From: Stromatinia cepivora
Lineage: Eukaryota > Ascomycota > Leotiomycetes > Helotiales > Sclerotiniaceae
Assembly: GCA_014898415.1 (NCBI GenBank)
Contig: RCTD01000011.1
Span: 558,001-622,000 of the forward strand
Direction of reading: 5' to 3'
DNA length: 64,000 nt
The notes under the pieces were generated by a model. It was not told the DNA's origin, searched no databases, and saw only the letters and a list, made by a program, of their open reading frames with translations. Positions 13,174-22,234 of the stretch are shown here, in pieces. The translations under genes were made by a program, and so were the position numbers. Each line of letters opens with the position of its first letter. The first letter of the stretch is position 1.

Positions 13174-13343
13174 TAATATATTTTGATTTGTTTGAAAAGT
13201 TAGAATCTCTAGAAAATAAGGAGTTATATAATGATATATACTGAACCACTAATACAAGTACTAATAGGTATATAATTCTTATCATCCTTATCATCCTTAT
13301 CATCCTTATCATCCTTATCATGTATATGATTCATATTCCGACA
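13174..13343 (-). repeat. Inverted copia LTR fragment with perfect 9-bp array
   Basis: Reverse-complement copy of the LTR starting two bases after the previous one and ending at the true LTR terminus CATATTCCGACA (13332-13343). Together they form a large inverted repeat with almost no spacer. Its repeat (13270-13321) is a clean array of CTTATCATC units, longer than in the other LTRs. Confidence 0.7.
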
Positions 13344-13405
13344 GATCAATTTGATCAATTTCCGATAAATTGATTAAATCAACCAAAATGATCAATTTAA
13401 TTGAT

Positions 13406-13466
13406 ATTCATAGGAATAATTTTATAACATTGGATATTGAATCTTATAGAGAAAATAACTCTTTTT
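13406..13466 (+). pseudogene. Family-B DNA polymerase ExoI-like fragment
   Basis: The frame starting at 13406 reads IHRNNFITLDIESYRENNSF. FITLDIE fits the ExoI motif (D-x-E, the first metal-binding pair of the 3'-5' proofreading exonuclease) of protein-primed family-B polymerases of linear mitochondrial plasmids. It is short, so alone it would be weak; its position just upstream of a motif A block is what makes it credible. The frame differs from that of the downstream block. Confidence 0.5.
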
Positions 13467-13468
13467 TT

Positions 13469-13600
13469 CATTTATTCTTTTCAATTTATTCTTTTTAATT
13501 TATTCTTTTTAATTTATTCTTTTTAATTTATTCTTTTTAATTTATTCTTTTTAATTTATTCTTTTTAATTTATTCTTTTTAATTTATTCTTTTTAATTTA
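13469..13600 (+). repeat. 14-bp tandem array
   Basis: Eight perfect copies of AATTTATTCTTTTT (13483-13594), then a partial AATTTA and one imperfect copy upstream (13469-13482). It sits exactly between the two polymerase fragments, where the ExoII and ExoIII parts of the gene would be. Perfect identity suggests recent expansion or escape from RIP because of its short length. Confidence 0.9.
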
Positions 13601-13601
13601 T

Positions 13602-13880
13602 GATCTTCATGGGTATGACTTTAATAGTTTATACCCCGCTGCTATGTTAAGAGACCTTCCAGTTGGAAATCCTATGTTTAGCTTAATTAAGGACATAGAT
13701 AAAATGTTTGGGTTTGTGAAAGTGAAAGTTAGTATAGATAACATTAAAATTCCGGTACTTCCTGTTAGAGTAAAAACCAAAAGCGGTGAAACAAAGCTAT
13801 ATGTTTCAAATTGAAAGCTGTTCTTAGAGACAATAGAATTCTTCAATTACGAATTTCCATTAAAAGATCTAAATCAGTAA
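13602..13880 (+). pseudogene. dpo: Family-B DNA polymerase motif A fragment (mitochondrial-plasmid type)
   Basis: The frame from 13602 reads DLHGYDFNSLYPAAMLRDLP, then VGNPMFS and later KMFGFVKVKV and IPVLPVRVKT. D-x2-SLYP is motif A of family-B polymerases, with the first catalytic Asp at 13617. The P-V-G-N-P and F-G-F-V context is typical of polymerases of fungal linear mitochondrial plasmids. An in-frame TGA (13812-13814) falls where these proteins usually have Trp, fitting the mitochondrial code in which TGA is Trp; read so, the frame runs to TAA at 13878. About 92 codons survive; motifs B and C are absent. Polinton-type polymerases share motif A and are the main alternative. Confidence 0.7.
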
Positions 13881-13990
13881 CAAATACCATTTAGGGCTTA
13901 TAAATCTTTATAAAATCTAATTTCCAATGAAATAATAATAAAACAAAGGAATAAATATTCGAAAACAAGCTTTTGCAAAGAAAGGAATAG

Positions 13991-14273
13991 TATTATGAAT
14001 TATAAACTATAGAAAATTAATTATATAATACCTTTTATTTTTTTAACAATTAATAAACTGATCATCTTTATATATATATTACAATTCATACAATTTATTA
14101 TAATAAAATAATGACCTTAATAATATATATATATAATTCTACAACTTACAAATAAGTATTTGTATATATATATATCTAATCGCTTCTTACAAGCTATAAT
14201 TCTTCAATTGTAGATTCTAAAGAACATAATTGACCCTGTTTATTCAGCTTTACTACGGATCTTATACGTTACA
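13991..14273 (+). repeat. Gypsy A LTR (RIP-mutated)
   Basis: 283 bp, aligned end to end with the clean LTR at 30840-31122; TGTCACGAATCGTGAAC there is TATTATGAATTATAAAC here. A purine-rich run (AAAGAAAGGAATAG, 13977-13990) precedes it at the polypurine-tract position. Confidence 0.85.
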
Positions 14274-14441
14274 AAATTTATTGAAAATAATAATAATATT
14301 GGGTTTAGAATCAAAAACTTTTCATTACTTTTTCTAATCCATTGAAGAATTCCCCCTCTATATAGGTGAAAACTCTTCAAACTAGTATACAATTCGGCCC
14401 GGTTTCGGTTAGCCCTAGTTTCGTAGTTGAGGTTCGTAACA
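14274..14441 (-). repeat. Possible LTR of another family
   Basis: On the minus strand the segment starts TGTTACGAACCTC at 14441, the same type of start as other LTRs here, and contains a TATA-like CACCTATATAGAGGGGG (14356-14372 region). The left end merges with the terminus of the Gypsy A LTR and no target duplication was found, so length and identity are uncertain. Confidence 0.35.
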
Positions 14442-14880
14442 GTGATTCTTACGGCTTCTTAAATAATTAATAAAGAATATCGGTTTTAATAATATTATTC
14501 AATCTATAATAATCTTAATAAATATGAATTTCTTTATTAAGTTTGATAATCAAAAATAACAAAATTGTATTATATAATCGTGATTCTCGAATAAAATCTT
14601 TAAATAAATTATTATTGATTCATTTATATATTATTTCTAATTCGAAAAGGGATAAAAAATAATTCTTAAAATATAAAAATCCTTTTCTAAATATCAATTC
14701 TATTTTATAATCTTATATTTAATATAATAGAAATATGTTTATATAACAAAATAAAAAAATAAATAATTTATTTTGAAATCATAAAAGAAGTTTTTTCTTA
14801 ATCTTATTATCGTTAAAAAAAATTTTATTATTAAAAAAAATTTATATATTCAAATTTTATATTGAGATATAGATAATGAT
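14442..14880. other. AT-rich boundary before gene island 1
   Basis: No gene or element recognised. Base composition changes abruptly near 14880, where coding-like sequence begins. Confidence 0.6.
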
Positions 14881-14970
14881 GAGCAGAATCTATAACTTTC
14901 TCTCACTCAAGCCTCATAGTGTATATTAAATTCTCCATCTTGAGTCAACACCGACATCTGTCGATTTGGC

Positions 14971-15142
14971 TCATCGGGAAACTGGCCCGCCCTTTTTGAT
15001 ACGGCGGGGGATGCCATCCTGACCGAGAGTCCATTCATATTCAAATGCATACCAAAAGTAGCGGTTTCCTTCAATGTTTGTTGGATAGATCAATTGTCGG
15101 TAATAGCATTGGACTGCAATTGGTAATCTTTATGGTGTGACA
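14971..15142 (-). pseudogene. Small minus-strand coding remnant, unknown
   Basis: A minus-strand ATG (15140-15142) opens MSHHKDYQLQSNAITDN and then stops. A second frame in the same stretch reads on as CYYRQLIYPTNIEGNRYFWY, then AFEYEWTLGQDGIPRRIKKG, and stops at 14971. The second frame has a protein-like composition, so the two together look like one small gene broken by a frameshift, or a last exon with a splice acceptor near 15112. I do not recognise the family. It is divergent from the gene at 15320. Confidence 0.35.
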
Positions 15143-15319
15143 TCTTCTCCTTTTTTTGTCTTCTGAATTGAGATCTTCGGTGAAGGCTTAGGGTTTAGGC
15201 CTGAGGCTCGAAGAAATGTGGTTAAATTGCGTTATCGCAGAATAACATTCCAAAACATTTATCACCCTGTATAAGAAGATGACAGCGCCAGTACGAAAAT
15301 TTTGATTTTGAGGTTCGCA

Positions 15320-15832
15320 ATGTCTGTACCAGTTACAAAAGCCCTTCATCTGGAGAGAGTCGAGCTGAGTGGATTTAGAGTCGATGCCATTTTGTCACAG
15401 CTAGGGGAATGGCTTCCAAACGCAAAATTTGACCTATATGGAAAAGTAGAGAAATGTGCGGACGCAGAGCTAGATCACCGCTGCCGACCCCTCTTTATCG
15501 AGTTGGATATACTCAAAAAGGTAAGCTTTATTTTTCACTTCTATTATTTGAGAAAATTTTCTTATTATTTGCAGATTAGTTCTCAGCAAATTCGAATGAA
15601 ATACAATGTGATACGAATCCAGTCTCAAGAGCCTGTAGAATTCTACAACTCTATAGGAGAAACGGACCTCATTCCTATACGAATTATTGAAGGAGAACCG
15701 GTCATCTCTAATGTAACAGTCGATTCTACCCAAAATACTAGCCAACGCTTACTTCCCGGAACCATGATACATATCACCAAGGATGTCAAAATCAGTCCAG
15801 CGCTATATTGCCTTGTTCTTGTTACCTATTGA
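15320..15832 (+). CDS. Two-exon hypothetical protein, possibly truncated by a nonsense change
   Basis: Exons 15320-15520 and 15575-15832 with a 54-nt intron (GTAAGC to TTGCAG) give 152 residues starting MSVPVTKALHLERVELSGF. The intron length is a multiple of three and has no stop, so an unspliced reading also stays open. I do not recognise the family; the product looks soluble, with no signal peptide or membrane segment. After the TGA at 15830 the same frame continues open for about 66 more codons (to 16034) with normal composition (YRRKEEGTPIESPKNGR and on), suggesting that an Arg CGA became TGA and the original protein was about 219 residues. The start is the first ATG in frame; an alternative TTG upstream was rejected. 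It faces the minus-strand gene at 16303-17421. Confidence 0.5.
   Translation: MSVPVTKALHLERVELSGFRVDAILSQLGEWLPNAKFDLYGKVEKCADAELDHRCRPLFIELDILKKVSFIFHFYYLRKFSYYLQISSQQIRMKYNVIRIQSQEPVEFYNSIGETDLIPIRIIEGEPVISNVTVDSTQNTSQRLLPGTMIHITKDVKISPALYCLVLVTY
15521..15574 (+). other. Intron in the 15320 gene
   Basis: GTAAGC donor and TTGCAG acceptor, T-rich interior much poorer in G+C than the exons. 54 nt is normal for a filamentous fungus. Confidence 0.75.
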
Positions 15833-16034
15833 TATCGGAGGAAAGAGGAAGGCACCCCAATCGAATCACCAAAGAACGGAAGATTACTCGACACAAGAGC
15901 CGCGAAGTCGCAACGACTTTCGACACCGCCGGCAACTGGGAAAGACAATATATCGGCGCTATATGTGTCATCGGGGAACGGAGAGATATCGAAGGAAGTT
16001 AACCCAAACATGTCGTGTCTCTGCATATTTTGAG
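15833..16034 (+). pseudogene. In-frame continuation after the TGA of the 15320 gene
   Basis: About 66 sense codons in the same frame follow the TGA, ending at TGA 16032-16034 after SCLCIF. Residues are mixed and hydrophilic, including LLDTRAAKSQRLSTPPATG. If the TGA is a C-to-T change at a CGA codon, this is the lost C-terminus. It could instead be 3' untranslated sequence. Confidence 0.35.
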
Positions 16035-16302
16035 ACGCGAAGGCTTGCTGAGATTGAATCGTCCATTCTGAAGGATCAGCACCTATGCACAAGGTCAGGC
16101 TTGGATTTCTGGTATACAAATTCTACCTACTTAGTTCGCCAACCGTAGGGTATATAATATTGCTACTTTCTGTAATGGATTGCTCAAGAACTATAGTCAT
16201 CAGTAAAGCATCTTCATAGAACAATGTTATCTCGCGTTACCTGCAGCCGCACTTAATATATCCATCGCGCTCTGATTATTACCTGCACATCATAAGCCTT
16301 GG

Positions 16303-17421
16303 CTAAACTCGTAAGGAAATCAGCAAACCTGTACCTGTTGAATCTCGTGCATAATTAGCAGGTGCAGATGTTGCAGATGATATCGGCCCTTCTCCAAGCC
16401 CAGGCCCCAGACTTGAGAGGTTTTCCGAATCAGTAAAGGTCCTTTTTCTCTTCGATCTTGTATGTTGGTCGATTGATGCTGAGACTGAGCAATGCCATTT
16501 GAACGGTTCCAGGAGACCTTCGCGAATACTCGTGCCAAGCCTGCCAGCATGCACGCTCTCGGACTTTTGCTTGATATCTGCTGATTCAAGGAGTGCAACG
16601 GTTTCGTCATGAGAAGGTCCCTTGATTGGTAGATAATCTTCCCAACTATATGCGATTAGTCTTGAGAAACAAATCAAAGCTACCAACCACACTTACATGT
16701 TATCACTTATTGACTCAGGAAGCAAAAATAAACACCCAGCACTTCCAAGGGAAGCTGCCAGGATGTGGTACCTTAAACCAACGCTGGTCCACTTTTTCAC
16801 ATTTCGGTAAACATCCTGCTTGAGATTACCAGTTGCATCGTCCTTTACGAGGGTATTGACTACTTTATCCAGAGCTTGGTTTGCGTTGTATCCGGAGCTT
16901 GTAAACAGAGTTCTGAGATCGTAGAAAAACAATGTGAAGAATCTCCAGCGAAACCGATCAGATGTTCGGCGTTTCTCGAGTTGAATAGCGTTGTTGTACT
17001 TTTCGATCAAGAGATCTTTCAGTTCCTTGCCACCTATACAGCTTGTAGTCGATACGTCAAGAAATGTGGTCCAGTCCTTCAGCCAATGCGGGTATTCAGA
17101 TTGGATATTTTTCGAGAGGCGTACATGTTCGGCAGTGATTTCCAGTAAAGGTCGTAATTTTGGAGTCTGCAGTGCAGTCTGCAGTGATCCTTTCGATCGG
17201 GTGGTCTTGGTCGAGTTGATCTTGAAGGTTTGAAGGTTTGCTCTGGAGGTTGATGACAGTGATGGTATTGCCGCAACGAGTTCTTCGAGAATCTAGAGAC
17301 TTAGTTACTGCAAGCACCTCTAATAATCGCAGAGAAAACTCACATTAACATCCTGTAAAATATCATCAATTGTTTGATGCCGAAGACGTCGCGATACAAG
17401 AGTGCTAACTTCTACTCCCAT
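16303..17421 (-). CDS. Three-exon hypothetical protein (338 residues)
   Basis: Minus-strand exons are 17344-17421, 16697-17292 and 16303-16645. The introns are both 51 nt: 17293-17343 (GTGAGT to CTCTAG) and 16646-16696 (GTAAGT to CATATAG, with an ACTAAT branch-like site). Phases fit (78, 596 and 343 nt), giving 338 residues that begin MGVEVSTLVSRRLRHQTIDD. Residues about 27-210 look helical, with many charged residues and conserved-looking aromatic stretches such as YPHWLKDWTTFLDV and RFRWRFFTLFFYDLRTLF. The C-terminal 110 residues are Ser-rich and polar, with a basic RSKRKR that could be a nuclear signal. Around 200-215 a short hydrophobic stretch (LAASLGSAGCLFLLP) is present. I do not recognise the family. 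Its integrity, normal base use and correct introns argue that it is a real gene. Confidence 0.65.
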
Positions 17422-17834
17422 ATTCGAATCTAGAGAGAGAATCAATCGTTATTTTGAAGACGAAAACAAAAAGAAAACAAGAGATTGTTTTCCACTAGCC
17501 CCTAATTGTCAAATCGACTGAAATTTCGTTGGTATCGGCAAAATGAGCTTAGTGCATCCTCGGCACACCTCGTTACTAGCGGGGATCATTATTTTTCCTT
17601 CTTCCGGATTAATTCAATGGGTGTACAAACTTACAAATCTTCAAGTTCTGGCTGTATCAGTTGCATTAATCCACGGTTATTTTTATCATCGTCGCAGCTT
17701 GTCTCCTGCTTTCCTCAAGATGTGTTGGAATCCTTATACATTCGATACTCAAAAGACGATGAATGATTTTTCAATATACCAAGAACTCTATTGGGATATA
17801 TAAGAGCTAGCTTGTAGAACGAGGCAACCAGTGT
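17422..17834. other. Upstream region of the minus-strand gene
   Basis: Normal base composition. Two overlapping plus-strand frames (17506-17766 and 17543-17803) are open, but neither looks like a protein. AC- and A-rich tracts (17460-17485) would suit a promoter or 5' leader for the gene reading left. No definite motif. Confidence 0.4.
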
Positions 17835-18625
17835 ATGCTACAACTTCATCCGCCTCATTTTATCCTCCACCGCGTTCTCCATTCCTCTCTACTGCCCTCT
17901 TCTAGCTGCTTCCCATGCTATCTCTATATACACAGGATGTATCATTCCACCTCCACCCTAGCCGTATCTAAGGCCCCATATTTACCTACCTCACATATAC
18001 CCTCTACTCTCCCAATGCTTCCCGCACCATCTATGGGGAATTACAGCTACACGCATTCCAATAGCAGTACAGATTATAGTAGGATTACAACGATTAGTAA
18101 TGTTAGCGAAAATGTGATTGTATATAATTCGAAGTTGTTTTGTTCTTTCTGAAAGATAACTAATCTAATTTCTAGTATGAATTTGGCATTTTATTGGAGA
18201 TATCACCTAATTTCTTCAAAATATCGGGAGATTATCAAGTTACTGTAGTTGCATTGGAATGCCTAGAAAGTACTTTCGCTGGAATTGTACTTCTTATCGA
18301 ATACGATGGTTGTTATCGAAGAATTTTTATTTGGTTATGGCAATATTGGTTACGCAGATATACTTCAAATATACTTCAAATCGAGGCCGAAGCTCCAGAT
18401 CTATTTCGGTTTCGATTTGGAAAAGTGTTTTTGATGAATGGAGGTTCTCCTATAGTTCCAATCCACGAGTCTGTATTGGAAAGAAAATGGTCAGGAAGAT
18501 TGTATATTGCAAGATGGAGACAACGTCGCTGGGTATTAGTTGAGTACCTCTGGAAGGACATTCGAAAGGGACTTGCTGGTTTAATCAAGCCGCTGGGTAT
18601 AACATTGATGTCAGGAATATGTTGA
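17835..18625 (+). CDS. Doubtful two-exon ORF
   Basis: An ORF at 17835 (Ser-, Pro- and His-rich, MLQLHPPHFILHRVL) could be joined in frame by an intron at 18114-18175 (GTGATT donor, ACTAATCTAATTTCTAG end) to 18176-18625, giving about 242 residues. The 3' half is unusually rich in aromatic and basic residues (RRIFIWLWQYWLRRYTSN) and the donor is weak. It may be a decayed gene or no gene. I recognise no family. Other frames over the same DNA (18259-18543 and 18376-18588 minus) are no better. Confidence 0.2.
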
Positions 18626-18762
18626 GGTCACCATGAGGATGTACAGCTTTGCTTTCATTGATTCAATTGATACGTTGATACTTCAGGATATTGCAGATTC
18701 CAGTCGTCTCGTATTATCTAGCACTTCAGATGCTGTTCTAGAAGAGGTTAATTTATCCGTTA
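18626..18762. other. End of gene island 1 left part
   Basis: Normal composition up to the TA at 18761, where the pogo-like transposon begins. The island resumes at 22282, so the two parts were once joined. Confidence 0.5.
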
Positions 18763-18807
18763 AGTCTAATACCCCACTTTCAGGCCACCCCCTCTTTTGG
18801 GCCACCT
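18763..18807 (+). repeat. Left terminal inverted repeat of the pogo-like element
   Basis: Matches the complement of 22235-22279 with about two differences; contains GGCCACCCCCTCTTTTGGG. Confidence 0.85.
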
Positions 18808-19889
18808 TAAAAAACCACCTCATTTTAAATAATCTCCCTCATTAAATCTTTAATAATTCAATAATCATTCAATCAATCGATCTAAAATTTGAATATATTA
18901 TTCTTTATAATATAACGAATATTTATACCGAAAATGATATTATTATGACCCTTAATATGATTATAAATGAACTAACTATATATCGGGCTAGCTCAGAATA
19001 TAATGTTCTCTATATTATACTTCAAAATCGAATAGATGATTATTTATCTTATAAAAATAGTATACAAAATATATAAAAGATAGTTTTGATTCAAAAGAGA
19101 GTATTAATAAATTGAATATTAATATAGAAATCATTAAGTATTAATTTTATTCATCAACAAATAAAAGAAATAAATAAAAGTTTCCTCGAAATAAAAAAAG
19201 ATAATTCTTCATTTGAAAAACAATGGATATAGAATTTTTTGAAAAGGAACTCTGAAATTAAAATCAAAAGATAATATCGAATCGATTCTATATATATTTC
19301 AAATGCTACTAATGAAATTATTAGTAAATGGTTTGAAAAACTCAATTTGCTTTTAATTAAATATATTAAACCCGAAAACCGATAGAATATGGATAAAGTT
19401 AGTATTATAGAAGATTAAGGTTTAAATGGTTTAGTAATAGAAAATTCAGAATATCGTTTTATTCAAAAAAAACAATCTGGTTCAAAAGTTTGGATGTCTT
19501 TTATTAAGTATATTTCAGCAACAAAACAGATATTCAAATTATTCGTTATTTTCAAAAGAAAACATATACAACAATAATGATTTCCTATAAATCTTATTTT
19601 ATATAAGGAATAAAAGTTCATTATGATAAATAATAGATAAATAATAAATACTACAAAATTTGAATAATTGAAAACGATCTTTATTCTTTAAACTATCTCT
19701 TTCTGGTCTAAAAAAGCTAAACTATTCATATTAGATAATTATAAAAATCATAAAACCATTAAATTTATATTTGAATACTTTAAAAATAATATCTATCTTT
19801 TATTTCTATTACTATATATATTATATATATTACAACTATTAGATTTATCAATATTTTCATCTCTCAAAAATACTTATAAACATTACCTC

Positions 19890-20039
19890 TGTCACGAGAT
19901 ACACGTGATCGCGTCCGATCGGGCTAGTACGGAACTAAGCTCCGAGCCGATCATATATATAACTTCGTAGCACATTCTTTTTAACTCTATAGCTTTTAAT
20001 TCTAAGGTTGATTTTTAAATGTTCATTGAATTCGTCATA
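19890..20039 (+). repeat. 5' LTR of gag-only element 2
   Basis: 150 bp. It retains GTGATCGCGTCCGATCGGG, whereas the 3' copy has ATAATCACATCCGATCGGG; the differences are transitions. Confidence 0.88.
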
Positions 20040-20205
20040 TTATTAAAAGTTCTTTTAGATAAGAAATGGAATAACATTTGTATATGTTTATGTATATTCT
20101 GTTTGTTTCTATTTAGGCATACGTTTATACTTTTTCATTTGTATATAAATCTTCTTGATATTATTTGAAAATGTTATCTTTTTTCTTACCTTTAATTTCT
20201 AAGTT

Positions 20206-21260
20206 ATGGATTATAATTCGATAAATTTTGCGATTGTAGAACTTTGTAACAAAATGATTTGTCAACAGAATGAAATCTCGTTTCTACACTCCCTGATTCT
20301 CGAATGCATTTTTGTTGTTTATATTCCTTTTTGTTCGAAACCCTTTCTTTTTGATTCTGAAAAGTTCAATGGTAGTTTTCAAAAGTTCGATACCTGGCTT
20401 CCTTCGATTCAAATAAAACTATAAGTAGACGGTGCTGTGATTGGTAACTCTACAGTTCAATTTTATTATATTTATCTCAATCTCGAATCTTATGTACAAG
20501 TTATGGTATTATTTCAGTTTTCTTTTTTTAATCAAAACATTCCCTTAGATTATATAACAATCCTAAATCAACTTATATGTGTTTATAACAATTCGAATAA
20601 AATCTAAAAAGCCGAAGACAAACTATTCATTTTCAAATAAGGAACCGATTTTCTACATGTTTATATTACAAAATTCAAAAGGATCCTTTACAAAACCAAA
20701 AATCAGAATTAGTTTGATTCGAATAAAATCTTAATTTTTCGCAATAAACTCAATATTATTTTTAGAAATTATCTTTCTCAATAGCTTTTTTTTCTTTGCT
20801 TTTATCCCGATTTTGTTTAGGTCATGCAATAACTAGCTACTCGTATAATGAATGGATTCTTTGTATCATTTTATTCTAATAAATCTAAAGCCCTATATAT
20901 ATTGTAGAATCCATTCCATTTTCGGAATTACAATCCAATGGATGTTAGTAACCTTAATATCATTAGTGCTTTTAGCCTTTTTAATACCCAATCGGACAAA
21001 CTCAATTGTACCTTGATTCTACTTTGTGTATGAGTGTTCGAGTTTTTCTTTTTTGAAAGAACTCTTTTGTGTAAACAAAATAAATGTGTACGATGTGGAA
21101 GTAACTTTCATTGGGTACAAGCCTATCCGTTAGACCTATATTAAAAAGTTCGAGATCGATAAGAACCTGTTTCGGTTATTACATTAACTATTGAGTTTGA
21201 AAGTGATAATAATAAGGATTTAGGAGAGATAATCAATAATTGATATTTTGAAGATTATTT
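20206..21260 (+). pseudogene. Gag of gag-only element 2 (Ty3/gypsy-type)
   Basis: One frame throughout. It reads FDSEKFNGSFQKFDTWLPSI (end of the open part at 20421), a stop, then VDGAVIGNSTVQFYYIYLNL, NQLICVYNNSNKI, KFKRILYKTKNQN, FRNKLNIIFRNYL and NPMDVSNLNIIS, and near the end the zinc knuckle CVRCGSNFHWVQAY (21084-21125), in which the last Cys is Tyr. These blocks are typical of Gags of fungal Ty3/gypsy elements: capsid-like helices and an RNA-binding knuckle. About ten stops interrupt it, all explainable by C-to-T or G-to-A. The frame never shifts, indicating damage by RIP rather than indels. Confidence 0.85.
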
Positions 21261-21399
21261 AAAAAAAACACATGGTATAGTAAATGCATATTCGTTAACT
21301 GTAATGTAATCCGTGTATCAGGAATTTTTATCAAAAAAAGATTAATAATTATTTTGTACTTAAATTATTCATTTAAAATGAATTCGAGGCGAATTCTTC

Positions 21400-21414
21400 A
21401 GAAGGGGGGGGTAA
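21400..21414 (+). promoter_or_regulatory. Polypurine tract of gag-only element 2
   Basis: AGAAGGGGGGGGTAA directly upstream of the 3' LTR, the usual position of the plus-strand primer in reverse transcription. Confidence 0.8.
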
Positions 21415-21564
21415 TATCACGAGATACACATAATCACATCCGATCGGGTTAGTACAAAACTAAACTCCGAGTCGATCATATATATAGCTTCGTAGTACAC
21501 TCTTTTTAGCTCTGTAGCTTTTAATTCTAAGGTTGATCTCTAAACGCTTGTTGGGTTCGTCACA
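21415..21564 (+). repeat. 3' LTR of gag-only element 2
   Basis: 150 bp, begins TATCACGAG (TG mutated to TA) and ends GTCACA, followed by ACCTC. Confidence 0.88.
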
Positions 21565-22234
21565 ACCTCAACAAATTAAATTCTTTATTAAATTCTTTAA
21601 TAACTAAGAAATATAACTTTTTTGTCTATTATTAGAAAGCTAGAATAAAGAATTTGATAGCTTATAATATCAAATCTAAATAGAAGATTTCTGATTTATA
21701 ACCTCAAAACTATATTAAGCTTTTTATAAATCGTTTATTATTTAAAAATAACAACAACAAAGTTTTAAATCAAAATCCTATTTCAGATAATGATTTTCAA
21801 TATTAATAAAATATAGAATTATCTTTTATTCTATAGAAAACCCTTCAAAAAATATTAAATCTTCGAAAATATATATATACAATGATTCAAAAAAAAGAAA
21901 CCAATCTTCCAATTCATCAATTGTTATTTTGTAAAATCACAAAAGATTTTGATGTTAAGGATTATAAATTTATATAATCAAAATATCGAATAAAATAATT
22001 GGAATATAAATTAAAGCAAATTATATCTAAAAAAAGACGAATAATAAAAACTAATTCGAATTCGAGATTTGCAAGAATTAAAGCTATTCGGGAAGCGCAA
22101 ATTGAGATTGGGAATTGTAAAATTGAAAAGGATGATTTTAATAATGATTATGAAATAAATACTACAAAGGATTTTATTGAAATAGAATAATTATTGAATT
22201 ATGAAAGTTTAAAATTTATATAATGATATTTTCG

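Larger units (their letters stand above)
13406..13890 (+). other. Insert resembling a mitochondrial linear plasmid DNA polymerase gene
   Basis: Compared with the intact Gypsy A 3' end at 48600-48625, where ATTGAT is followed directly by TTAGAGCTT, this copy carries 485 extra bp. The insert has an exonuclease-like block (13406-13466), a 14-bp tandem array and a polymerase motif A block (13602-13880), all pointing to one family-B polymerase gene with its middle missing. It is clearly richer in G+C than the flanks and not RIP-mutated. No clear target duplication is visible, suggesting capture during break repair rather than transposition. Confidence 0.65.
13344..14273 (+). mobile_element. Gypsy A 3' end fragment, interrupted
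   Basis: 13344-13405 has the GATCAATTTGATCAATTTCC-type sequence that precedes the 3' LTR of Gypsy A1 (about 48530-48615). 13891-13990 continues it (TTAGGGCTTATAAATC matches TTAGAGCTTATGAATC at 48615), and the LTR is at 13991-14273. Between the two parts lie 485 bp absent from the other copies. Confidence 0.75.
19890..21564 (+). mobile_element. Gag-only LTR element 2 (complete, TSD ACCTC)
   Basis: TGTCACGAG at 19890 and GTCACA at 21564 are flanked by ACCTC on both sides (19885-19889 and 21565-21569). LTRs are 150 bp (19890-20039 and 21415-21564). The interior of 1375 bp holds one long Gag frame from about 20206 to 21260 and a polypurine tract (AGAAGGGGGGGGTAA, 21400-21414) just before the 3' LTR. 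No protease, reverse transcriptase or integrase fits in it. Mobilisation would have needed enzymes in trans. It is less mutated than its surroundings, so it is fairly young. Confidence 0.88.
18945..22190 (+). pseudogene. pogo/Fot1 transposase (DDD), split by an LTR element
   Basis: The frame from about 18945 reads an N-terminal DNA-binding part (YRASSEYNVLY, then HQQIKEINKSF), then KPENR-NMDK with the first catalytic Asp at 19392, ILDNYKNHK with the second at 19734, and LDLSIFSSLK with the third at 19842. The spacing of second to third is 35 residues, as in Fot1 (DD35D). The insertion at 19885-21569 adds 1680 bp, a multiple of three, so the frame is unchanged on the far side, where the last 64 residues (21999-22190) are open. 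This end, rich in Lys, Arg and Glu, matches the C-terminus of Fot1 transposases (ARIKAIREAQIEIG). About a dozen stops, mostly TAA, TAG or TGA at Gln or Trp positions, kill the gene. All three catalytic Asp codons survive. Confidence 0.85.

Noticed and set aside
13469..13600. CRISPR-like repeat array
   Set aside because: Units of 14 bp follow each other with no spacers; the genome is fungal.
13607..13846. 79-codon minus-strand ORF over the polymerase insert
   Set aside because: The plus strand matches family-B polymerase motifs; the minus frame is its shadow.
15826..16119. 97-codon minus-strand ORF opposite the 15320 gene
   Set aside because: No introns, signal or family resemblance. The plus frame is continuous with a spliced gene. 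Kept open as a weak alternative.
17079..17317. Two minus-strand ORFs (65 and 73 codons)
   Set aside because: They are other frames of exon 2 of the three-exon gene, whose own frame runs straight through this stretch from a good acceptor.
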